Positions 47,879 to 57,661 of a stretch of DNA of 64,000 nt are shown here, piece by piece. This stretch comes from Alphaproteobacteria bacterium. GTDB lineage: Bacteria > Pseudomonadota > Alphaproteobacteria > Rhodospirillales > WMHbin7. The notes beneath the pieces were generated by a model, which had not been told where the DNA came from, did not search any database, and worked only from the letters and a program-made list of their open reading frames with translations. Made by a program: the position numbers and the translations under genes. The stretch lies in assembly GCA_015231795.1 (NCBI GenBank), contig JADGAX010000001.1:620001-684000 (forward strand), written 5' to 3'. Positions within the stretch are counted from its first letter, which is position 1; the number at the start of each line of letters is the position of its first letter.

Positions 47879-50266
47879 TCAGGGTTTCCAACGTTTCAAA
47901 AGCAGGGCGTTCGAAACCACGCTGACCGACGAGAAGGCCATCGCGGCGCCGGCCACCACCGGCGACAATTCGCCCATCGCCGCCAGCGGCAGCGCCACCA
48001 CATTGTACGCGAAGGCCCAGAACAGGTTCTGGCGGATCTTGCCGTAAGTGGCGCGCGAGATCGACAAGGCGGCGGGAATCAACGAAGGATCGCCGCGCAT
48101 CAAGGTCAGACCCGCCGTATGCATGGCGACGTCGGTGCCGGTGCCCATGGCGATGCCGACATCCGCCGCCGCCAGGGCAGGCGCGTCATTCACGCCGTCG
48201 CCCACCATCGCCACCACATGGCCCTCGGCTTTCAGCTTCATGATCTCATCGGCCTTGCCTTCGGGCAGAACCTCGGCCACCACGCGTTCGATTCCCACTT
48301 GCCCTGCCACGAAGGCGGCGGCCCTGGCATTGTCGCCGGTCAGCATGACGGGCGTAATGCCCAGGCGCTTCAGCCGCTCGATCACCAAACCAACCTTCGG
48401 CTTCGGCTTGTCGCCCGCCGCCACCAATCCGGCCAGCGATCCATCGATGGCGGCCCACATCAAGCTGTTGCCGCGCTCTTCCAGAATGCGCGCCTGGCTG
48501 GCGAACAAGGACAGGTCGATGCCCCGCTCTTCCATCAGCCGGGTGCTGCCGATCAGCATCGCATGGCCTTCGACCATCGCCTCTAGGCCGCGCCCGGAAA
48601 GCGCCTTGAAGTCCCTCACCGGATACAGGCTCATCCCCTGGGCCGCCTGCACCACCGCCTTGGCCAATGGATGTTCGCTGCCTTGCTGGGCCGATGCGAC
48701 ATATTTCAGGAATTCCAACCGCTCGGTGTTGATGGCGGTCAGAACCTCGGTCACTTCGGGACGTCCCTCGGTCAGGGTGCCGGTCTTGTCGAAGACGACA
48801 GCGGTCAGGCGGTGGGCGCGCTCCAGCGCCTCGGCGTCCTTGATCAGAACGCCATGTTTGGCGGCAACCCCCGTGCCCACCATGATGGCGGCTGGCGTGG
48901 CCAAGCCCAAGGCGCAGGGGCAGGCGATGACCAGCACGGAAACGGCTGCCGCGAATCCCAAGCTGGGGTCCTGACCGATCAGCCACCAGCCCAGGAACGA
49001 CAGCAGGGCGATGGCGACCACGGCGGGAACGAAGATGGCCGATATTTGATCGACCAGCTTTTGCACCGGCGCCCGGCTGGCTTGCGCGGTTTCGACCAGG
49101 CGGATGATTCTGGACAGCGTCGATTCGGCGCCCACCGCGACGGCGCGCACCTTTAAGGCGCCATCGCCATTGATGGCCCCGCTGACCACGCCATCGCCCA
49201 TGACCTTGGCTACCGGCAGGCTTTCGCCGGTGATCAGGGATTCGTCGGCTTGGCTTTCGCCTTCCTCGACGACGCCATCTACGGGAAAACGCTCGCCCGG
49301 GCGCACCAGAACGATGTCGCCCTTCAGCACGGCATCGACGGAAATTTCGACCGGTTGGCCCACGCGCATCACCCGCGCCGTCTCGGGCTTCAGCTTCATC
49401 AAGGCCTTGATGGCGCCAGCCGCTCCTCGCTTGGCCTTGGCTTCCAGCGTCTTGCCCAGCAACACCAGCGTGATCACCACCGCCGAGGCTTCGAAATACA
49501 GCCCATGCTCCTCGCCTTGCATCAGATAGCGAAAGGCCGACAGGCCCCAGGCGGCAGTGGTGCCCATCGCCACCAGCACATCCATATTGCCAGCCCCGGC
49601 GCTGAGCGATTTCCAGGCCCCGCGATAAAAGCGCCAGCCGATCCAGAATTGAACCGGCGTCGCCAGGGCCATTTGCGCCCATCCGGGCAACATCAGCATG
49701 ACGCCGAACAGATCGAACAGCATCGGCACCGCCAGCGGCAAGGAAAGACCCGCCGCCACCATCAGATGCAAACGATCCCGCGCCGCCTCTTTCCTTGCAT
49801 CCGCCTCGATGGCGGCTTGGCGTTCGGCGGAACTGCTGGCGGGCGTTGCCTTGAAACCTGCCTTGTCCACTGCGGCCAGCAAGGTTTCTTGCGCCACGAC
49901 TCCCGCCGGAGCCTCGACCCTGGCCCGTTCGGTCGCCAGATTGACGCTGGCCAGGGAAACGCCTTGCACCTTGGAGAGCACCTTTTCCAGCCGTGCCGAG
50001 CAGGCGGCGCAAGTCATGCCCGTTATATTCAGGTCGAACACCTCGCTTGGAACTGAAAACCCTGCCTTGCCAATGGCTTCAACCGCGCGGGCGGCAGACA
50101 GTTGGGCCGCGTCGAAGCGCAGTTCCGCCGTTTCCCCGGCCAAATTGACGGCAGCCGCCTCCATGCCCGGAAGACGGTTCAGGACGCGCTCAAGGCGCGT
50201 CGAGCAGGCGGCGCAGGTCATGCCCCGCACAGGCAAGTTAAGTTGACAAATGTTAACATCAGCCAT
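47879..50266 (-). CDS. copA: Copper-exporting P1B-type ATPase
   Basis: 795 aa from ATG 50266. Two N-terminal HMA domains each with MTCAACS (near residues 16 and 85), eight TM helices, actuator TGES ([11 protein letters not shown]), CPC copper motif ([13 protein letters not shown]), phosphorylation DKTGT, HP locus SEHPLAKA and hinge [20 protein letters not shown]. These define a Cu+-exporting CopA/ActP. A longer reading to 50311 is not supported by an SD. No CueR gene or obvious CueR operator is seen next to it. Confidence 0.95.
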   Translation of the reverse strand: MADVNICQLNLPVRGMTCAACSTRLERVLNRLPGMEAAAVNLAGETAELRFDAAQLSAARAVEAIGKAGFSVPSEVFDLNITGMTCAACSARLEKVLSKVQGVSLASVNLATERARVEAPAGVVAQETLLAAVDKAGFKATPASSSAERQAAIEADARKEAARDRLHLMVAAGLSLPLAVPMLFDLFGVMLMLPGWAQMALATPVQFWIGWRFYRGAWKSLSAGAGNMDVLVAMGTTAAWGLSAFRYLMQGEEHGLYFEASAVVITLVLLGKTLEAKAKRGAAGAIKALMKLKPETARVMRVGQPVEISVDAVLKGDIVLVRPGERFPVDGVVEEGESQADESLITGESLPVAKVMGDGVVSGAINGDGALKVRAVAVGAESTLSRIIRLVETAQASRAPVQKLVDQISAIFVPAVVAIALLSFLGWWLIGQDPSLGFAAAVSVLVIACPCALGLATPAAIMVGTGVAAKHGVLIKDAEALERAHRLTAVVFDKTGTLTEGRPEVTEVLTAINTERLEFLKYVASAQQGSEHPLAKAVVQAAQGMSLYPVRDFKALSGRGLEAMVEGHAMLIGSTRLMEERGIDLSLFASQARILEERGNSLMWAAIDGSLAGLVAAGDKPKPKVGLVIERLKRLGITPVMLTGDNARAAAFVAGQVGIERVVAEVLPEGKADEIMKLKAEGHVVAMVGDGVNDAPALAAADVGIAMGTGTDVAMHTAGLTLMRGDPSLIPAALSISRATYGKIRQNLFWAFAYNVVALPLAAMGELSPVVAGAAMAFSSVSVVSNALLLKRWKP

Positions 50267-50355
50267 GGCGGATGAAATGTGGCGTTCTGCCTCTCCCAAG
50301 GCAAGCCCCAATAAGGTAGGATGTCGAAAAATGAAGCAAAAAAGGGATTGAGTGA

Positions 50356-52401
50356 GTGCCCGGTTTCAAGCACAGCCTGCAAAGGCTGGTTGTCAGTTTC
50401 GGCCCTGTCCGCACCGCCACCACGATGGGGGTCTTGGTGTTGTCGTCGATTCTGTTCAGCATCAGCAACGTCGAACGGCACGAGCGGCAGTCCTTCGAGG
50501 AAGCCAAGCGTCAGGCGGCCAGCTATGCCGCCGCCTTTGCCGAGTACGGCGAACTGGCGATTTTCGGAGCGGACCAAGTGCTGCAAACGGGCATCGCCCG
50601 TTTTGGCGAAACGCAGACGCCCAGCCGGGAAGCGTTGCTGGACGTGGAAGACTGGATGCGCAACAAACTGTCCGAGAGCAGCATCGTCGCCGGACTGAGC
50701 ATCGTCGACGCCAGGGGATATCTGCTAAAGGAAATGCCATCGGCGAAGGGATCGCAAGACCGCAGGCTTTCTCCTGGCTTCCGCTTCCACAAGGACAGCA
50801 CTGACGGCAGGCTGCAATTCTGGGGGCGCGTCTACAATCCGGCGATGGGCCGCGAAACCATCGAGATCAGCCGCAGGCTTGCCTCGCCATCAGGCGACTT
50901 CCTGGGCGTCGTCAGCGCCAGCATCGATACCAGCAGCTTTTCGACTTTCTTCAAGAACGCCTATCTGCCCGAGGGATCGGTGATCGGACTGTTCGCCGCC
51001 GATGGCCGCCTGCTGCTGCGCTTTCCGCACGCCAACGACGACATCCGCCCGCCCACGCATAAATCGCAAGTCAGCCCGCAGGAAGGCAGCGGCAAGCGCA
51101 TCGAGGCCGCGCAGGACTTTTTTCGCTATCCCCTGCAGGTCAGGGTTGAATTGCCCTCGACCCCCATCATGCGGCAAAGCCAGGCCCTTGGGCTAAGCTA
51201 TACGGGCTTTATCCTGGTTCTGACCCTGATGGCGGTTCTGATCGTGACGCTGGTCAGGACCTTGTCCAAACGTCTGATGGCCGAGGAACAAATCCGCGTC
51301 CTGTCTCGCGCCGTCGAGAACAGTCCTATGTCGGTCATCATCACCGACGCAAAGGGCAGAATCGAATACGTCAATCCCTTCTTCACCAGCCTGACCGGAT
51401 TTTCCCAGGAAGAGGCGATTGGGCAGAATCCCAACCTCCTCAAGTCCGGCAACATGGCGAGCGAAGATTACGAGCGGATGTGGAACACCATTTCCAGCGG
51501 CCAAATTTGGCATGGGGAATTCCACAATTTGCGCAAGGATGGAACATCCTATTGGGAACTGGCCGCCATCGCCCCCATCAAGGACGAAAGCGGGCAGATC
51601 AGCCATTTCGTGGCCGTGAAGGAAGACATCAGCCTTCGGAAGAAAGCCGAACAGGAATTGCTGGCCGCCAAGGAAATGGCGGAAGAGGCCAACCGGGCGA
51701 AATCGTCCTTCCTGGCCAATATGAGCCATGAGTTGAGAACCCCCTTGAATGCCGTGATCGGCTTTGCCGACATGCTGAAGGAGGGCATTTACGGCCCCTT
51801 GAACGACAGGCAACAAGAAGCGCTGCAAGACATTCACCGCGGCGGCACCCACTTGTTGGACATCATCAACGACGTTCTCGACATGTCGCGCATCGAAGCC
51901 GGCCGCTACGAGATTTCCGAGAACGACGTCGATCTCAAATCGATCATCCAAGACTGCGTGAAAATGGTCCTGCCCCGCGCCCAGCAAAACGCCGTCGCCA
52001 TCAACAGACAGGTGCCCGAACATCTTGCCAATGTCTGGGGCGATGAGCGGGCGGTGCGCCAGATCGTTCTCAATCTCTTGTCCAACGCCGTCAAATTCTC
52101 GCAAAGGCGGGGGCATGTGAGCATTTCGGCTGGCGGCGACACGCAAGGCGGGGTGTGGATCAGCGTCGCCGACGACGGACCCGGCATTCCCTCGGACGAT
52201 CTAGAGCGTCTGTTCCAGCCCTTTCAGCAGGGCGAGCAGTGGCTGACCCGCCAGCATGAGGGAACGGGGCTTGGCCTTGCCATCAGCAAGCGGCTGATGG
52301 AATTGCATGGCGGCACGATCCATCTGGAAAGCACGCTGGGCCAAGGCACCACGGTCTGGCTGCATTTCCCCGCCACGCGCACGCATGCCAATGCCGCCTG
52401 A
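50356..52401 (+). CDS. Membrane histidine kinase with periplasmic sensor
   Basis: 681 aa starting at GTG 50356 (AAGGGAT upstream). TM1 about 20-37, a roughly 240-residue periplasmic dCache-like sensor region, TM2 about 280-302, a PAS domain ([21 protein letters not shown] to [15 protein letters not shown]), HisKA with His in [15 protein letters not shown] and HATPase with [31 protein letters not shown] and [18 protein letters not shown]. No receiver domain. Its 3' end overlaps the glycosyltransferase start by 11-17 bases, so the two proteins are made together. Confidence 0.9.
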   Translation: MPGFKHSLQRLVVSFGPVRTATTMGVLVLSSILFSISNVERHERQSFEEAKRQAASYAAAFAEYGELAIFGADQVLQTGIARFGETQTPSREALLDVEDWMRNKLSESSIVAGLSIVDARGYLLKEMPSAKGSQDRRLSPGFRFHKDSTDGRLQFWGRVYNPAMGRETIEISRRLASPSGDFLGVVSASIDTSSFSTFFKNAYLPEGSVIGLFAADGRLLLRFPHANDDIRPPTHKSQVSPQEGSGKRIEAAQDFFRYPLQVRVELPSTPIMRQSQALGLSYTGFILVLTLMAVLIVTLVRTLSKRLMAEEQIRVLSRAVENSPMSVIITDAKGRIEYVNPFFTSLTGFSQEEAIGQNPNLLKSGNMASEDYERMWNTISSGQIWHGEFHNLRKDGTSYWELAAIAPIKDESGQISHFVAVKEDISLRKKAEQELLAAKEMAEEANRAKSSFLANMSHELRTPLNAVIGFADMLKEGIYGPLNDRQQEALQDIHRGGTHLLDIINDVLDMSRIEAGRYEISENDVDLKSIIQDCVKMVLPRAQQNAVAINRQVPEHLANVWGDERAVRQIVLNLLSNAVKFSQRRGHVSISAGGDTQGGVWISVADDGPGIPSDDLERLFQPFQQGEQWLTRQHEGTGLGLAISKRLMELHGGTIHLESTLGQGTTVWLHFPATRTHANAA

Positions 52402-54439
52402 AGCCGATCTTGAAACGCAGATGCTGCAAAATCTGCTGGCGACCGGCCATCCGATGGCCGTTCCCAAAGGCCTGATGCTGGCCGCCGCCGCCCTGCATGG
52501 CGGCGATGGCATGGCTTGTTCGTCCCTGCTTGGCCTTTTGAGCGACCATCCAATGCCAGCCGAACAGGCCCAGGCCTTTGGCGAGCTGGCCTCAGACCTG
52601 GGGGCTTGGCATCTCGCCCAGGACAGGCCCTTGCAAGCGCTGGACTGGTTCGAGCGCGCCCAAAAGGCAGCGCCCATGCAGGGGCGGATTCACGCCAATG
52701 CGGCAGCCGCCTTGATGCGGCTTGGCCGTTTCGATCAGGCCGAAGAAGCGCTGGCCAGGGCGCAGTCTTGTCAGTCGCCGCAGGCATTCGCCCTTAGTCT
52801 GCTTGGCAATCTGAAACATGCCCAGGGCGATCTTGCGCAGGCGCGTCAAGCGCTTGAGGAAGCCCTGGCGCTTGACTCAGCAGATAAAGCCATCCGCATT
52901 GATCTTGCCGAAGTCTTGAAGGATATGGGGCTGTTCGAGGCCGCCCTTGCCCTGATGGAAGGAAATAACGATGCCGCCTGCTTGTGCGCCCTTGGCAATA
53001 TCCAAAAGGCGATGGGCGAAACTTTGGGCGCCAAGGCCGCCTATGGCGCGGCCCTGATCCAAAAAGCCGACGCGTCGATCCAGGCCAAACGGGCCTTGCT
53101 GCTGCCGGTCATCGCACAAAGCCAGGATCATATTTTGCAGACCCGCGCCGATCTTCAACGCCAGCTTGAGGAAATGATCGCCGACAAAGTGCGGATCGCC
53201 GACCCCGAGCGCGACGTAGGCTCTACCTTGTTTCATCTGGCCTATCACGGCTTGAACGACCGGGCGTTGATGGAACTGGCGGCAAAATTCTGGAGACAGG
53301 CCAGCCCCTCATTGAACTTCCAGGCCGCGCATGTCCAGCGCTGGCAGCCGGGAAAACGCCTAAAGATAGGTTTCGTCTCGCGCCATTTGCACGCCCACAC
53401 GATGGCCAAGCTCAATCGCGGCATCATTGCCGATCTCGACCGCAAGCGCTTCGAGGTTTTCGTCTTTCAGATCGGCAGGCAAGACGACACGGCGCGCGAA
53501 ATCGCCGCCACGGCGGATCATTGCATCAGCCTGTCCGGGCCATTGGACAGCATCCGCCAGACCATCGCCGACGCTAGGCTGGATATCATCTATTATCCCG
53601 ACATCGGCATGGAACCCACCACCTATTTCCTGGCCTTCGCCCGGCTGGCCCCGGTTCAAATCGTGGCCTGCGGACATCCCGACACCACGGGCCTGTCCAC
53701 GTTGGACGCCTTTATATCCGGCGATCCCTTGGATGAAGCCTGCGCGCAAGCCCATTACACCGAACCCCTGATCCGCTTGGCGGGTTTTCCCTTCTATATG
53801 CGAAAGCCCGCCATCGACAATCTGATGCCCGACCGCGACAAGCTGGGCCTGCCCGAGAACAAGCGGCTTTACGTCTGTCCGCAATCTCTGTTCAAATTCC
53901 ACCCTGAATTCGACGCCATGCTGGCCGACATCCTGGCTCGCGACCCCAGGGGCCAGTTGGTGCTGATCGAGCAGTTGCATCCCATGATCACCGCCCAACT
54001 AAAGGCGCGTCTGAAGAAATCGATCCCCGATCTCGAGGCGCGCCTGATCGTGCTGGGCCGTCTCTCGCCGCAAGATTTCATGACCTTGCTGGTTTCGGCA
54101 GACGCCGTGCTGGACCCCTGGCGCTTCGGCGGCGGCTCCAGCAGCCTGGAGGCCTTCGCCCAGGGCGTGCCGGTGGTGACCAGACCTGGCGAATTCCTGC
54201 GCGAACGCGTGACCATGGCGGCCTATCGCAAAATGGGCATCGACGATTTGATCGCCGACAGCGCCGACAGCTATGCCGACATCGCCGTGCGCCTGGCCAA
54301 GGATTTCGCCTGGAGCGCTTCGCTGGCCGCCCGTTTGCAACAAGCAGCGCCCGCCTTGTATCTGGACCGGGGGGAGTTGAAGCGAATGGAAGAGGCGATG
54401 ATCTCTCTGGCCGAAACGAAACTTACGTCCCAAACCTGA
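52385..54439 (+). CDS. TPR-containing O-GlcNAc-transferase-like (SPINDLY-type) glycosyltransferase
   Basis: 684 aa from ATG 52385 (ATG 52391 also in frame). The N-terminal half has TPR-like helix pairs (AWHLAQDRPLQALDWFERAQ; GRFDQAEEALARAQ; AQGDLAQARQALEEALALD). The C-terminal half is glycosyltransferase family 41: KRLKIGFVSRHLHAHTMAKL, DIIYYPDIGMEPTTYFLAFARLAPVQIVACGHPDTTG, LDPWRFGGGSSSLEAFAQGVPVVTRPG. Bacterial members glycosylate proteins such as flagellin or surface proteins. Translationally coupled to a histidine kinase; the last 17 bases overlap nifQ on the other strand. Confidence 0.88.
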   Translation: MPMPPEADLETQMLQNLLATGHPMAVPKGLMLAAAALHGGDGMACSSLLGLLSDHPMPAEQAQAFGELASDLGAWHLAQDRPLQALDWFERAQKAAPMQGRIHANAAAALMRLGRFDQAEEALARAQSCQSPQAFALSLLGNLKHAQGDLAQARQALEEALALDSADKAIRIDLAEVLKDMGLFEAALALMEGNNDAACLCALGNIQKAMGETLGAKAAYGAALIQKADASIQAKRALLLPVIAQSQDHILQTRADLQRQLEEMIADKVRIADPERDVGSTLFHLAYHGLNDRALMELAAKFWRQASPSLNFQAAHVQRWQPGKRLKIGFVSRHLHAHTMAKLNRGIIADLDRKRFEVFVFQIGRQDDTAREIAATADHCISLSGPLDSIRQTIADARLDIIYYPDIGMEPTTYFLAFARLAPVQIVACGHPDTTGLSTLDAFISGDPLDEACAQAHYTEPLIRLAGFPFYMRKPAIDNLMPDRDKLGLPENKRLYVCPQSLFKFHPEFDAMLADILARDPRGQLVLIEQLHPMITAQLKARLKKSIPDLEARLIVLGRLSPQDFMTLLVSADAVLDPWRFGGGSSSLEAFAQGVPVVTRPGEFLRERVTMAAYRKMGIDDLIADSADSYADIAVRLAKDFAWSASLAARLQQAAPALYLDRGELKRMEEAMISLAETKLTSQT

Positions 54440-55064
54440 CCAGCGGATGCGCGTCTTCGGCGCCGAAGCAGACGGCAAAATCGGCGCAGGCGTCGCAGAC
54501 CGGCGATTTGCAGATGACCACGCCCTCGGCCTGACAAAGCTGGCGGTAGAAGAATTTCTTCCACTTCATGTCGCGCAGATTCTGTTTGGCCAACCCCGGG
54601 AAATGCCGGTTCAAAAGCTGCGACAGCTCGCCCCGGTTCCTAAGCCCCAAATCCTGCCACAGATGATTGGGCCGCTGGCAGGCCCGGGCCACGATGGCGG
54701 CCATCCATTCCTCGGCCATCCGGTTCTTGGCCCTTCCCGACAGCAACAGAGCGCGCAAATCCCCCTCTTCGACGGCGTCCTCGCCAGCGCTTAGGACCGG
54801 ATCGGCATGAATGCCCGAACCGGGAAAGACGGCATCCAGCAAGCGATGAAGCGCCTGCGACGGCAATCCCAGCCCCCTGCCCGGCGCATCAGGGGGCAAT
54901 AGATGGGCCAGCGCGATATTGGAGGCAAAGACATGGGCGTCGAAAGCGTCGCCCGCCGCCAGCGCCATCAGATGATCATAGATGACGGCGGGGTCATGTC
55001 TTGATTGTTTCCCATTCTCAAGACCTGAGGAATCCAGCCGGATGGTGGGATAGGAAATATTCAA
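54423..55064 (-). CDS. nifQ: NifQ, molybdenum delivery for FeMo-co
   Basis: 213 aa, with start at TTG 55064 (GGGG seven bases upstream) or a later codon. The C-terminal cluster motif CKSPVCDACADFAVCFG has the NifQ spacing Cx4C-x2-Cx5C that holds a Mo-Fe-S cluster. The core DAFDAHVFASNIALAHLL and KWKKFFYRQLCQAEG match NifQ. It donates Mo for FeMo-co assembly on NifEN/NifH. Last gene of the nifEN operon. Cytoplasmic. Confidence 0.9.
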   Translation of the reverse strand: MNISYPTIRLDSSGLENGKQSRHDPAVIYDHLMALAAGDAFDAHVFASNIALAHLLPPDAPGRGLGLPSQALHRLLDAVFPGSGIHADPVLSAGEDAVEEGDLRALLLSGRAKNRMAEEWMAAIVARACQRPNHLWQDLGLRNRGELSQLLNRHFPGLAKQNLRDMKWKKFFYRQLCQAEGVVICKSPVCDACADFAVCFGAEDAHPLVRFGT

Positions 55065-55088
55065 GATATGACCCCGCCTTTTGCGTTG

Positions 55089-55406
55089 CTATGCCAACAT
55101 CACCTGCGCCGTGACATGCGTTTGCGCGCCCTTGGTGCAGACCTTGGAACATGCCCGGCATCCGATGCAGTTCTCGGGATATTTGACCGTCATCACCTTG
55201 CGGTCGATCTCGCCGTCGTCATCGTCGTCGTCCTCGGCCACGGCGACCAGTTCGCCATCTTCGGTAACACCCATGATCGACAGCACATCCATGCCGCACA
55301 CTTTGTAACAGCGTCCGCAGCCGATGCATTTTTCATGGTTGACGGCTTCCACATACAACGGCTCCCAAGGTTGACCGCCACGGGTCAGGGCAACATAAAC
55401 GCTCAT
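55089..55406 (-). CDS. fdxB: Nif-specific ferredoxin III
   Basis: 105 aa with two 4Fe-4S motifs, CIGCGRCYKVCG and CIGCRACSKVCTKG, separated by an acidic insert (AEDDDDDDGEID). Organisation and position after nifX/DUF269 match the FdxB/ferredoxin III family, which supplies electrons during nitrogenase cofactor assembly. The poly-Asp run is an odd charge patch in a small ferredoxin. AGGAGCC SD upstream. Confidence 0.88.
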   Translation of the reverse strand: MSVYVALTRGGQPWEPLYVEAVNHEKCIGCGRCYKVCGMDVLSIMGVTEDGELVAVAEDDDDDDGEIDRKVMTVKYPENCIGCRACSKVCTKGAQTHVTAQVMLA

Positions 55407-55425
55407 CTTCGGCTCCTTTTTTGAA

Positions 55426-55869
55426 TTACAGCTTCGCCACTTCGGGAAAACGCTCGATCATTTCGACGGCCTTGCCGGTCAGCTTCGACCCTTCCTCTTC
55501 CAGCTTCTCAAGGGTCTCGAAGCCGAAGCGATGCACGTCGCGCAGATGTTTGGACAGCACGACCAGATTGCCGGCGAGCAGCACCACGCGCCCGAATCCC
55601 TCGTGATTGATTTTCAAGATGGGGCTGGCGATCAAGCCTGTGCGCTTCTCGACCGCCAATCCGATGGCGCGATAGAACATCTCGACCCGGTCGATGACGT
55701 CGGGATCTGGATCGCTGATGATCGGGATCGATTTTCGCTTTTCCTTGTCGACGATATAGGGTTCCAGAAGGTCGGCTTCGCTTTTCCTGGCCCAGGCTCC
55801 GAAAGCGTCCTGCGCTCTGATCTGGCGGATCAGTTCGGCTACGAATCCGGTGGGGGAAATGGCGTTCAT
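55426..55869 (-). CDS. NifX-associated protein (DUF269)
   Basis: 147 aa. DUF269 signature: [54 protein letters not shown] and a Gly-containing [26 protein letters not shown]. The family is found only beside nifX in diazotrophs; its biochemical role in cofactor synthesis is unproven. GGAGG SD. Three bases separate it from nifX, so they are clearly co-expressed. Confidence 0.88.
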   Translation of the reverse strand: MNAISPTGFVAELIRQIRAQDAFGAWARKSEADLLEPYIVDKEKRKSIPIISDPDPDVIDRVEMFYRAIGLAVEKRTGLIASPILKINHEGFGRVVLLAGNLVVLSKHLRDVHRFGFETLEKLEEEGSKLTGKAVEMIERFPEVAKL

Positions 55870-55872
55870 CTC

Positions 55873-56325
55873 TCAATCCTCCATGAAGCTGGAATCGGAA
55901 TGATCGGCCATGATGCGGCGCATCCAGGGCGGCGGCGTTCCCGCCAGCGTGGTTTGCAATCTGGCGATCACCTCGGCGATGGGTTCCGGCCTGGGCAGTT
56001 TCACGGGATGAATCTTCTTCGCCACCACGCGGGCGGCGGCAGGGCCGCCAATGGCCAGCGTGAACAACATGGCGCAGCCGGAAAGAGCGTCGATCTTGAT
56101 GCCCAGCTTGTCCACCGAATCGTCATGATTGCCCTCTTCGTCGCTGACCAGATCGAATTGCAGGGCTTCGACGAATTTGGAACTGTCTTTCGAAACGTCG
56201 TAGATGGCGATGTTTTTAGCGCCACCGAAATGGGCGTCGACCGCCGTCATGTCGTGTGTCGCGAAGGCTATCTTCATATGTCCTCCTTCAGAGGATGGCT
56301 CCTCGATCAACTTAAGCCGCCGCAT
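55873..56325 (-). CDS. nifX: NifX, FeMo-cofactor precursor carrier
   Basis: 150 aa: MRRLKLIEEPSSEGGHMKIAFATHDMTAVDAHFGGAKNIAIYDV, with the GCAMLFTLAIGGPAAARVVAKKIHPVK C-terminal core of the NifX/NifB C-terminal dinitrogenase cofactor-binding fold. It binds NifB-co/VK-cluster en route to NifEN. Start at 56325 overlaps the nifN stop by 14 bases. Full length. Confidence 0.93.
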   Translation of the reverse strand: MRRLKLIEEPSSEGGHMKIAFATHDMTAVDAHFGGAKNIAIYDVSKDSSKFVEALQFDLVSDEEGNHDDSVDKLGIKIDALSGCAMLFTLAIGGPAAARVVAKKIHPVKLPRPEPIAEVIARLQTTLAGTPPPWMRRIMADHSDSSFMED

Positions 56326-57661
56326 GGATCAATTTCCTGGATTCGGCCACCGGCACATGATCGTGCCCATGTTCCATCAGCAGGTTGCCGACGGAAAAGA
56401 TCAGGTCGCGGGTGCCGCGATAACCGACCATGGTCTGGTGCTGCGCTCCCAGCCGGTCGAATTGCGGGAAGCCCGCGCGAAAGAAAGGAATGTCCAACCT
56501 TTCCGCCATGCCGCGTCCGTGCGAATGGGTGATCAGAAGATCGCAGCCCGCTGCCATGCGCTCCAGGTCGTCAAGGTCGCCGACATGCACATCGCTGGCT
56601 GGCAAGGCTTCCAGCCTGTGCTCGGGCGTGGTGGTGACGCAGACGGACAGTTCGGCCCCCATCTCGCTCAACCAAGTGCCCAGCGCCAGCATCAGATCGG
56701 GTTCGGCGCCCAGGGCCACGCGCTTGGCTCCGAAGAAGAAGTGGCCATCCAGCATGGCGTCGACCAGTTGGCTGCGGCTGCGCTTCAGCTTCTCGGGCAC
56801 CGGACGGCCGGAATATTCGCTTAGGGTCTGCACCAGATGATCCACCGGCCCCAGGCCGGTCAGACGGTCGAACACCACATAGGGCACATTGGCGATGGCG
56901 TTCAATTTCTCGGCGGCTTCGCGCATATGGCCGCCCACGGCGATGGTCAGCCCGGCGCTGCCCATGGCGGCGATGTCGTCCACCGTCGTGCCGCCGAAGG
57001 TGGTGGCGATGTACTGGTCCGGCACATGTCCATCCAACGACCCGGAAATGTCGGGCAGCACGGTGGCGCTCAAGCCGAAGGCTTCGATGATGTCCTTCAG
57101 TTCCTCGAGATCGCCCGGCGTCAGATGGCATCCCGCCAGCAGATTGATGCGCCCCCGCTGAGATTTGCCGCGCGCGCGCCTGGGCGTCACCAAGGCTTCG
57201 ATCATCGCCGCGACTGCGCTTGCCCAGCCTTCTTCCATGCCGCCCACGTAATCGGGCGTCTGGGCGAAAACCAGCGCGGTGTCGTCCAGTTCCGGATGGC
57301 GGGCGCGGATCAGCTTCAAGTCGCTTGGAATGTCCTCGCCCCTTGTTTCCACCAAGCCGGTCGAACAGATGCCGATCACCTTGGGCTTGGCCCTGGAAGC
57401 GATGTTCAAGATGGCCTGTTCCAGATTGTCCAGCCCGCCCATGATGGTGGTCACTTCATTCATGGCCGTGGTCTGGAAAGGAATGCCCTCGCGATAATGG
57501 CGAACCAGCAGCACCAAGCCGAAAGCCGTGCAGCCTTGCGATCCGTGCAGCAGGGGCAGACAGCCGTCCAGCCCCATGAAGGCCATGGCGCCGCCCAGGG
57601 GCGCGCTCATTTTCAAGGGATTGGCGGCGCAGGCCTTGCGGGTATGGACAAGTCTTGCCAT
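56312..57661 (-). CDS. nifN: Nitrogenase cofactor scaffold protein NifN
   Basis: 449 aa, NifK-like partner of NifE in the scaffold where the FeMo-cofactor is built. Cys and motif landmarks: PLKMSAPLGGAMAFMGLDGCLPLLHGSQGCTAF (cluster ligands), IGICSTGLVETRGEDIPSD, LLAGCHLTPGDLEELKDI and ALGTWLSEMGAE. It starts one base after the nifE stop, so it is co-translated with nifE. Full length for NifN. Confidence 0.96.
   Translation of the reverse strand: MARLVHTRKACAANPLKMSAPLGGAMAFMGLDGCLPLLHGSQGCTAFGLVLLVRHYREGIPFQTTAMNEVTTIMGGLDNLEQAILNIASRAKPKVIGICSTGLVETRGEDIPSDLKLIRARHPELDDTALVFAQTPDYVGGMEEGWASAVAAMIEALVTPRRARGKSQRGRINLLAGCHLTPGDLEELKDIIEAFGLSATVLPDISGSLDGHVPDQYIATTFGGTTVDDIAAMGSAGLTIAVGGHMREAAEKLNAIANVPYVVFDRLTGLGPVDHLVQTLSEYSGRPVPEKLKRSRSQLVDAMLDGHFFFGAKRVALGAEPDLMLALGTWLSEMGAELSVCVTTTPEHRLEALPASDVHVGDLDDLERMAAGCDLLITHSHGRGMAERLDIPFFRAGFPQFDRLGAQHQTMVGYRGTRDLIFSVGNLLMEHGHDHVPVAESRKLIHAAA

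Noticed and set aside
48246-50012. 588-aa minus-strand frame overlapping copA in another frame
   Set aside because: Same-strand out-of-frame shadow, Arg/Gly-rich, while copA is complete with all motifs.
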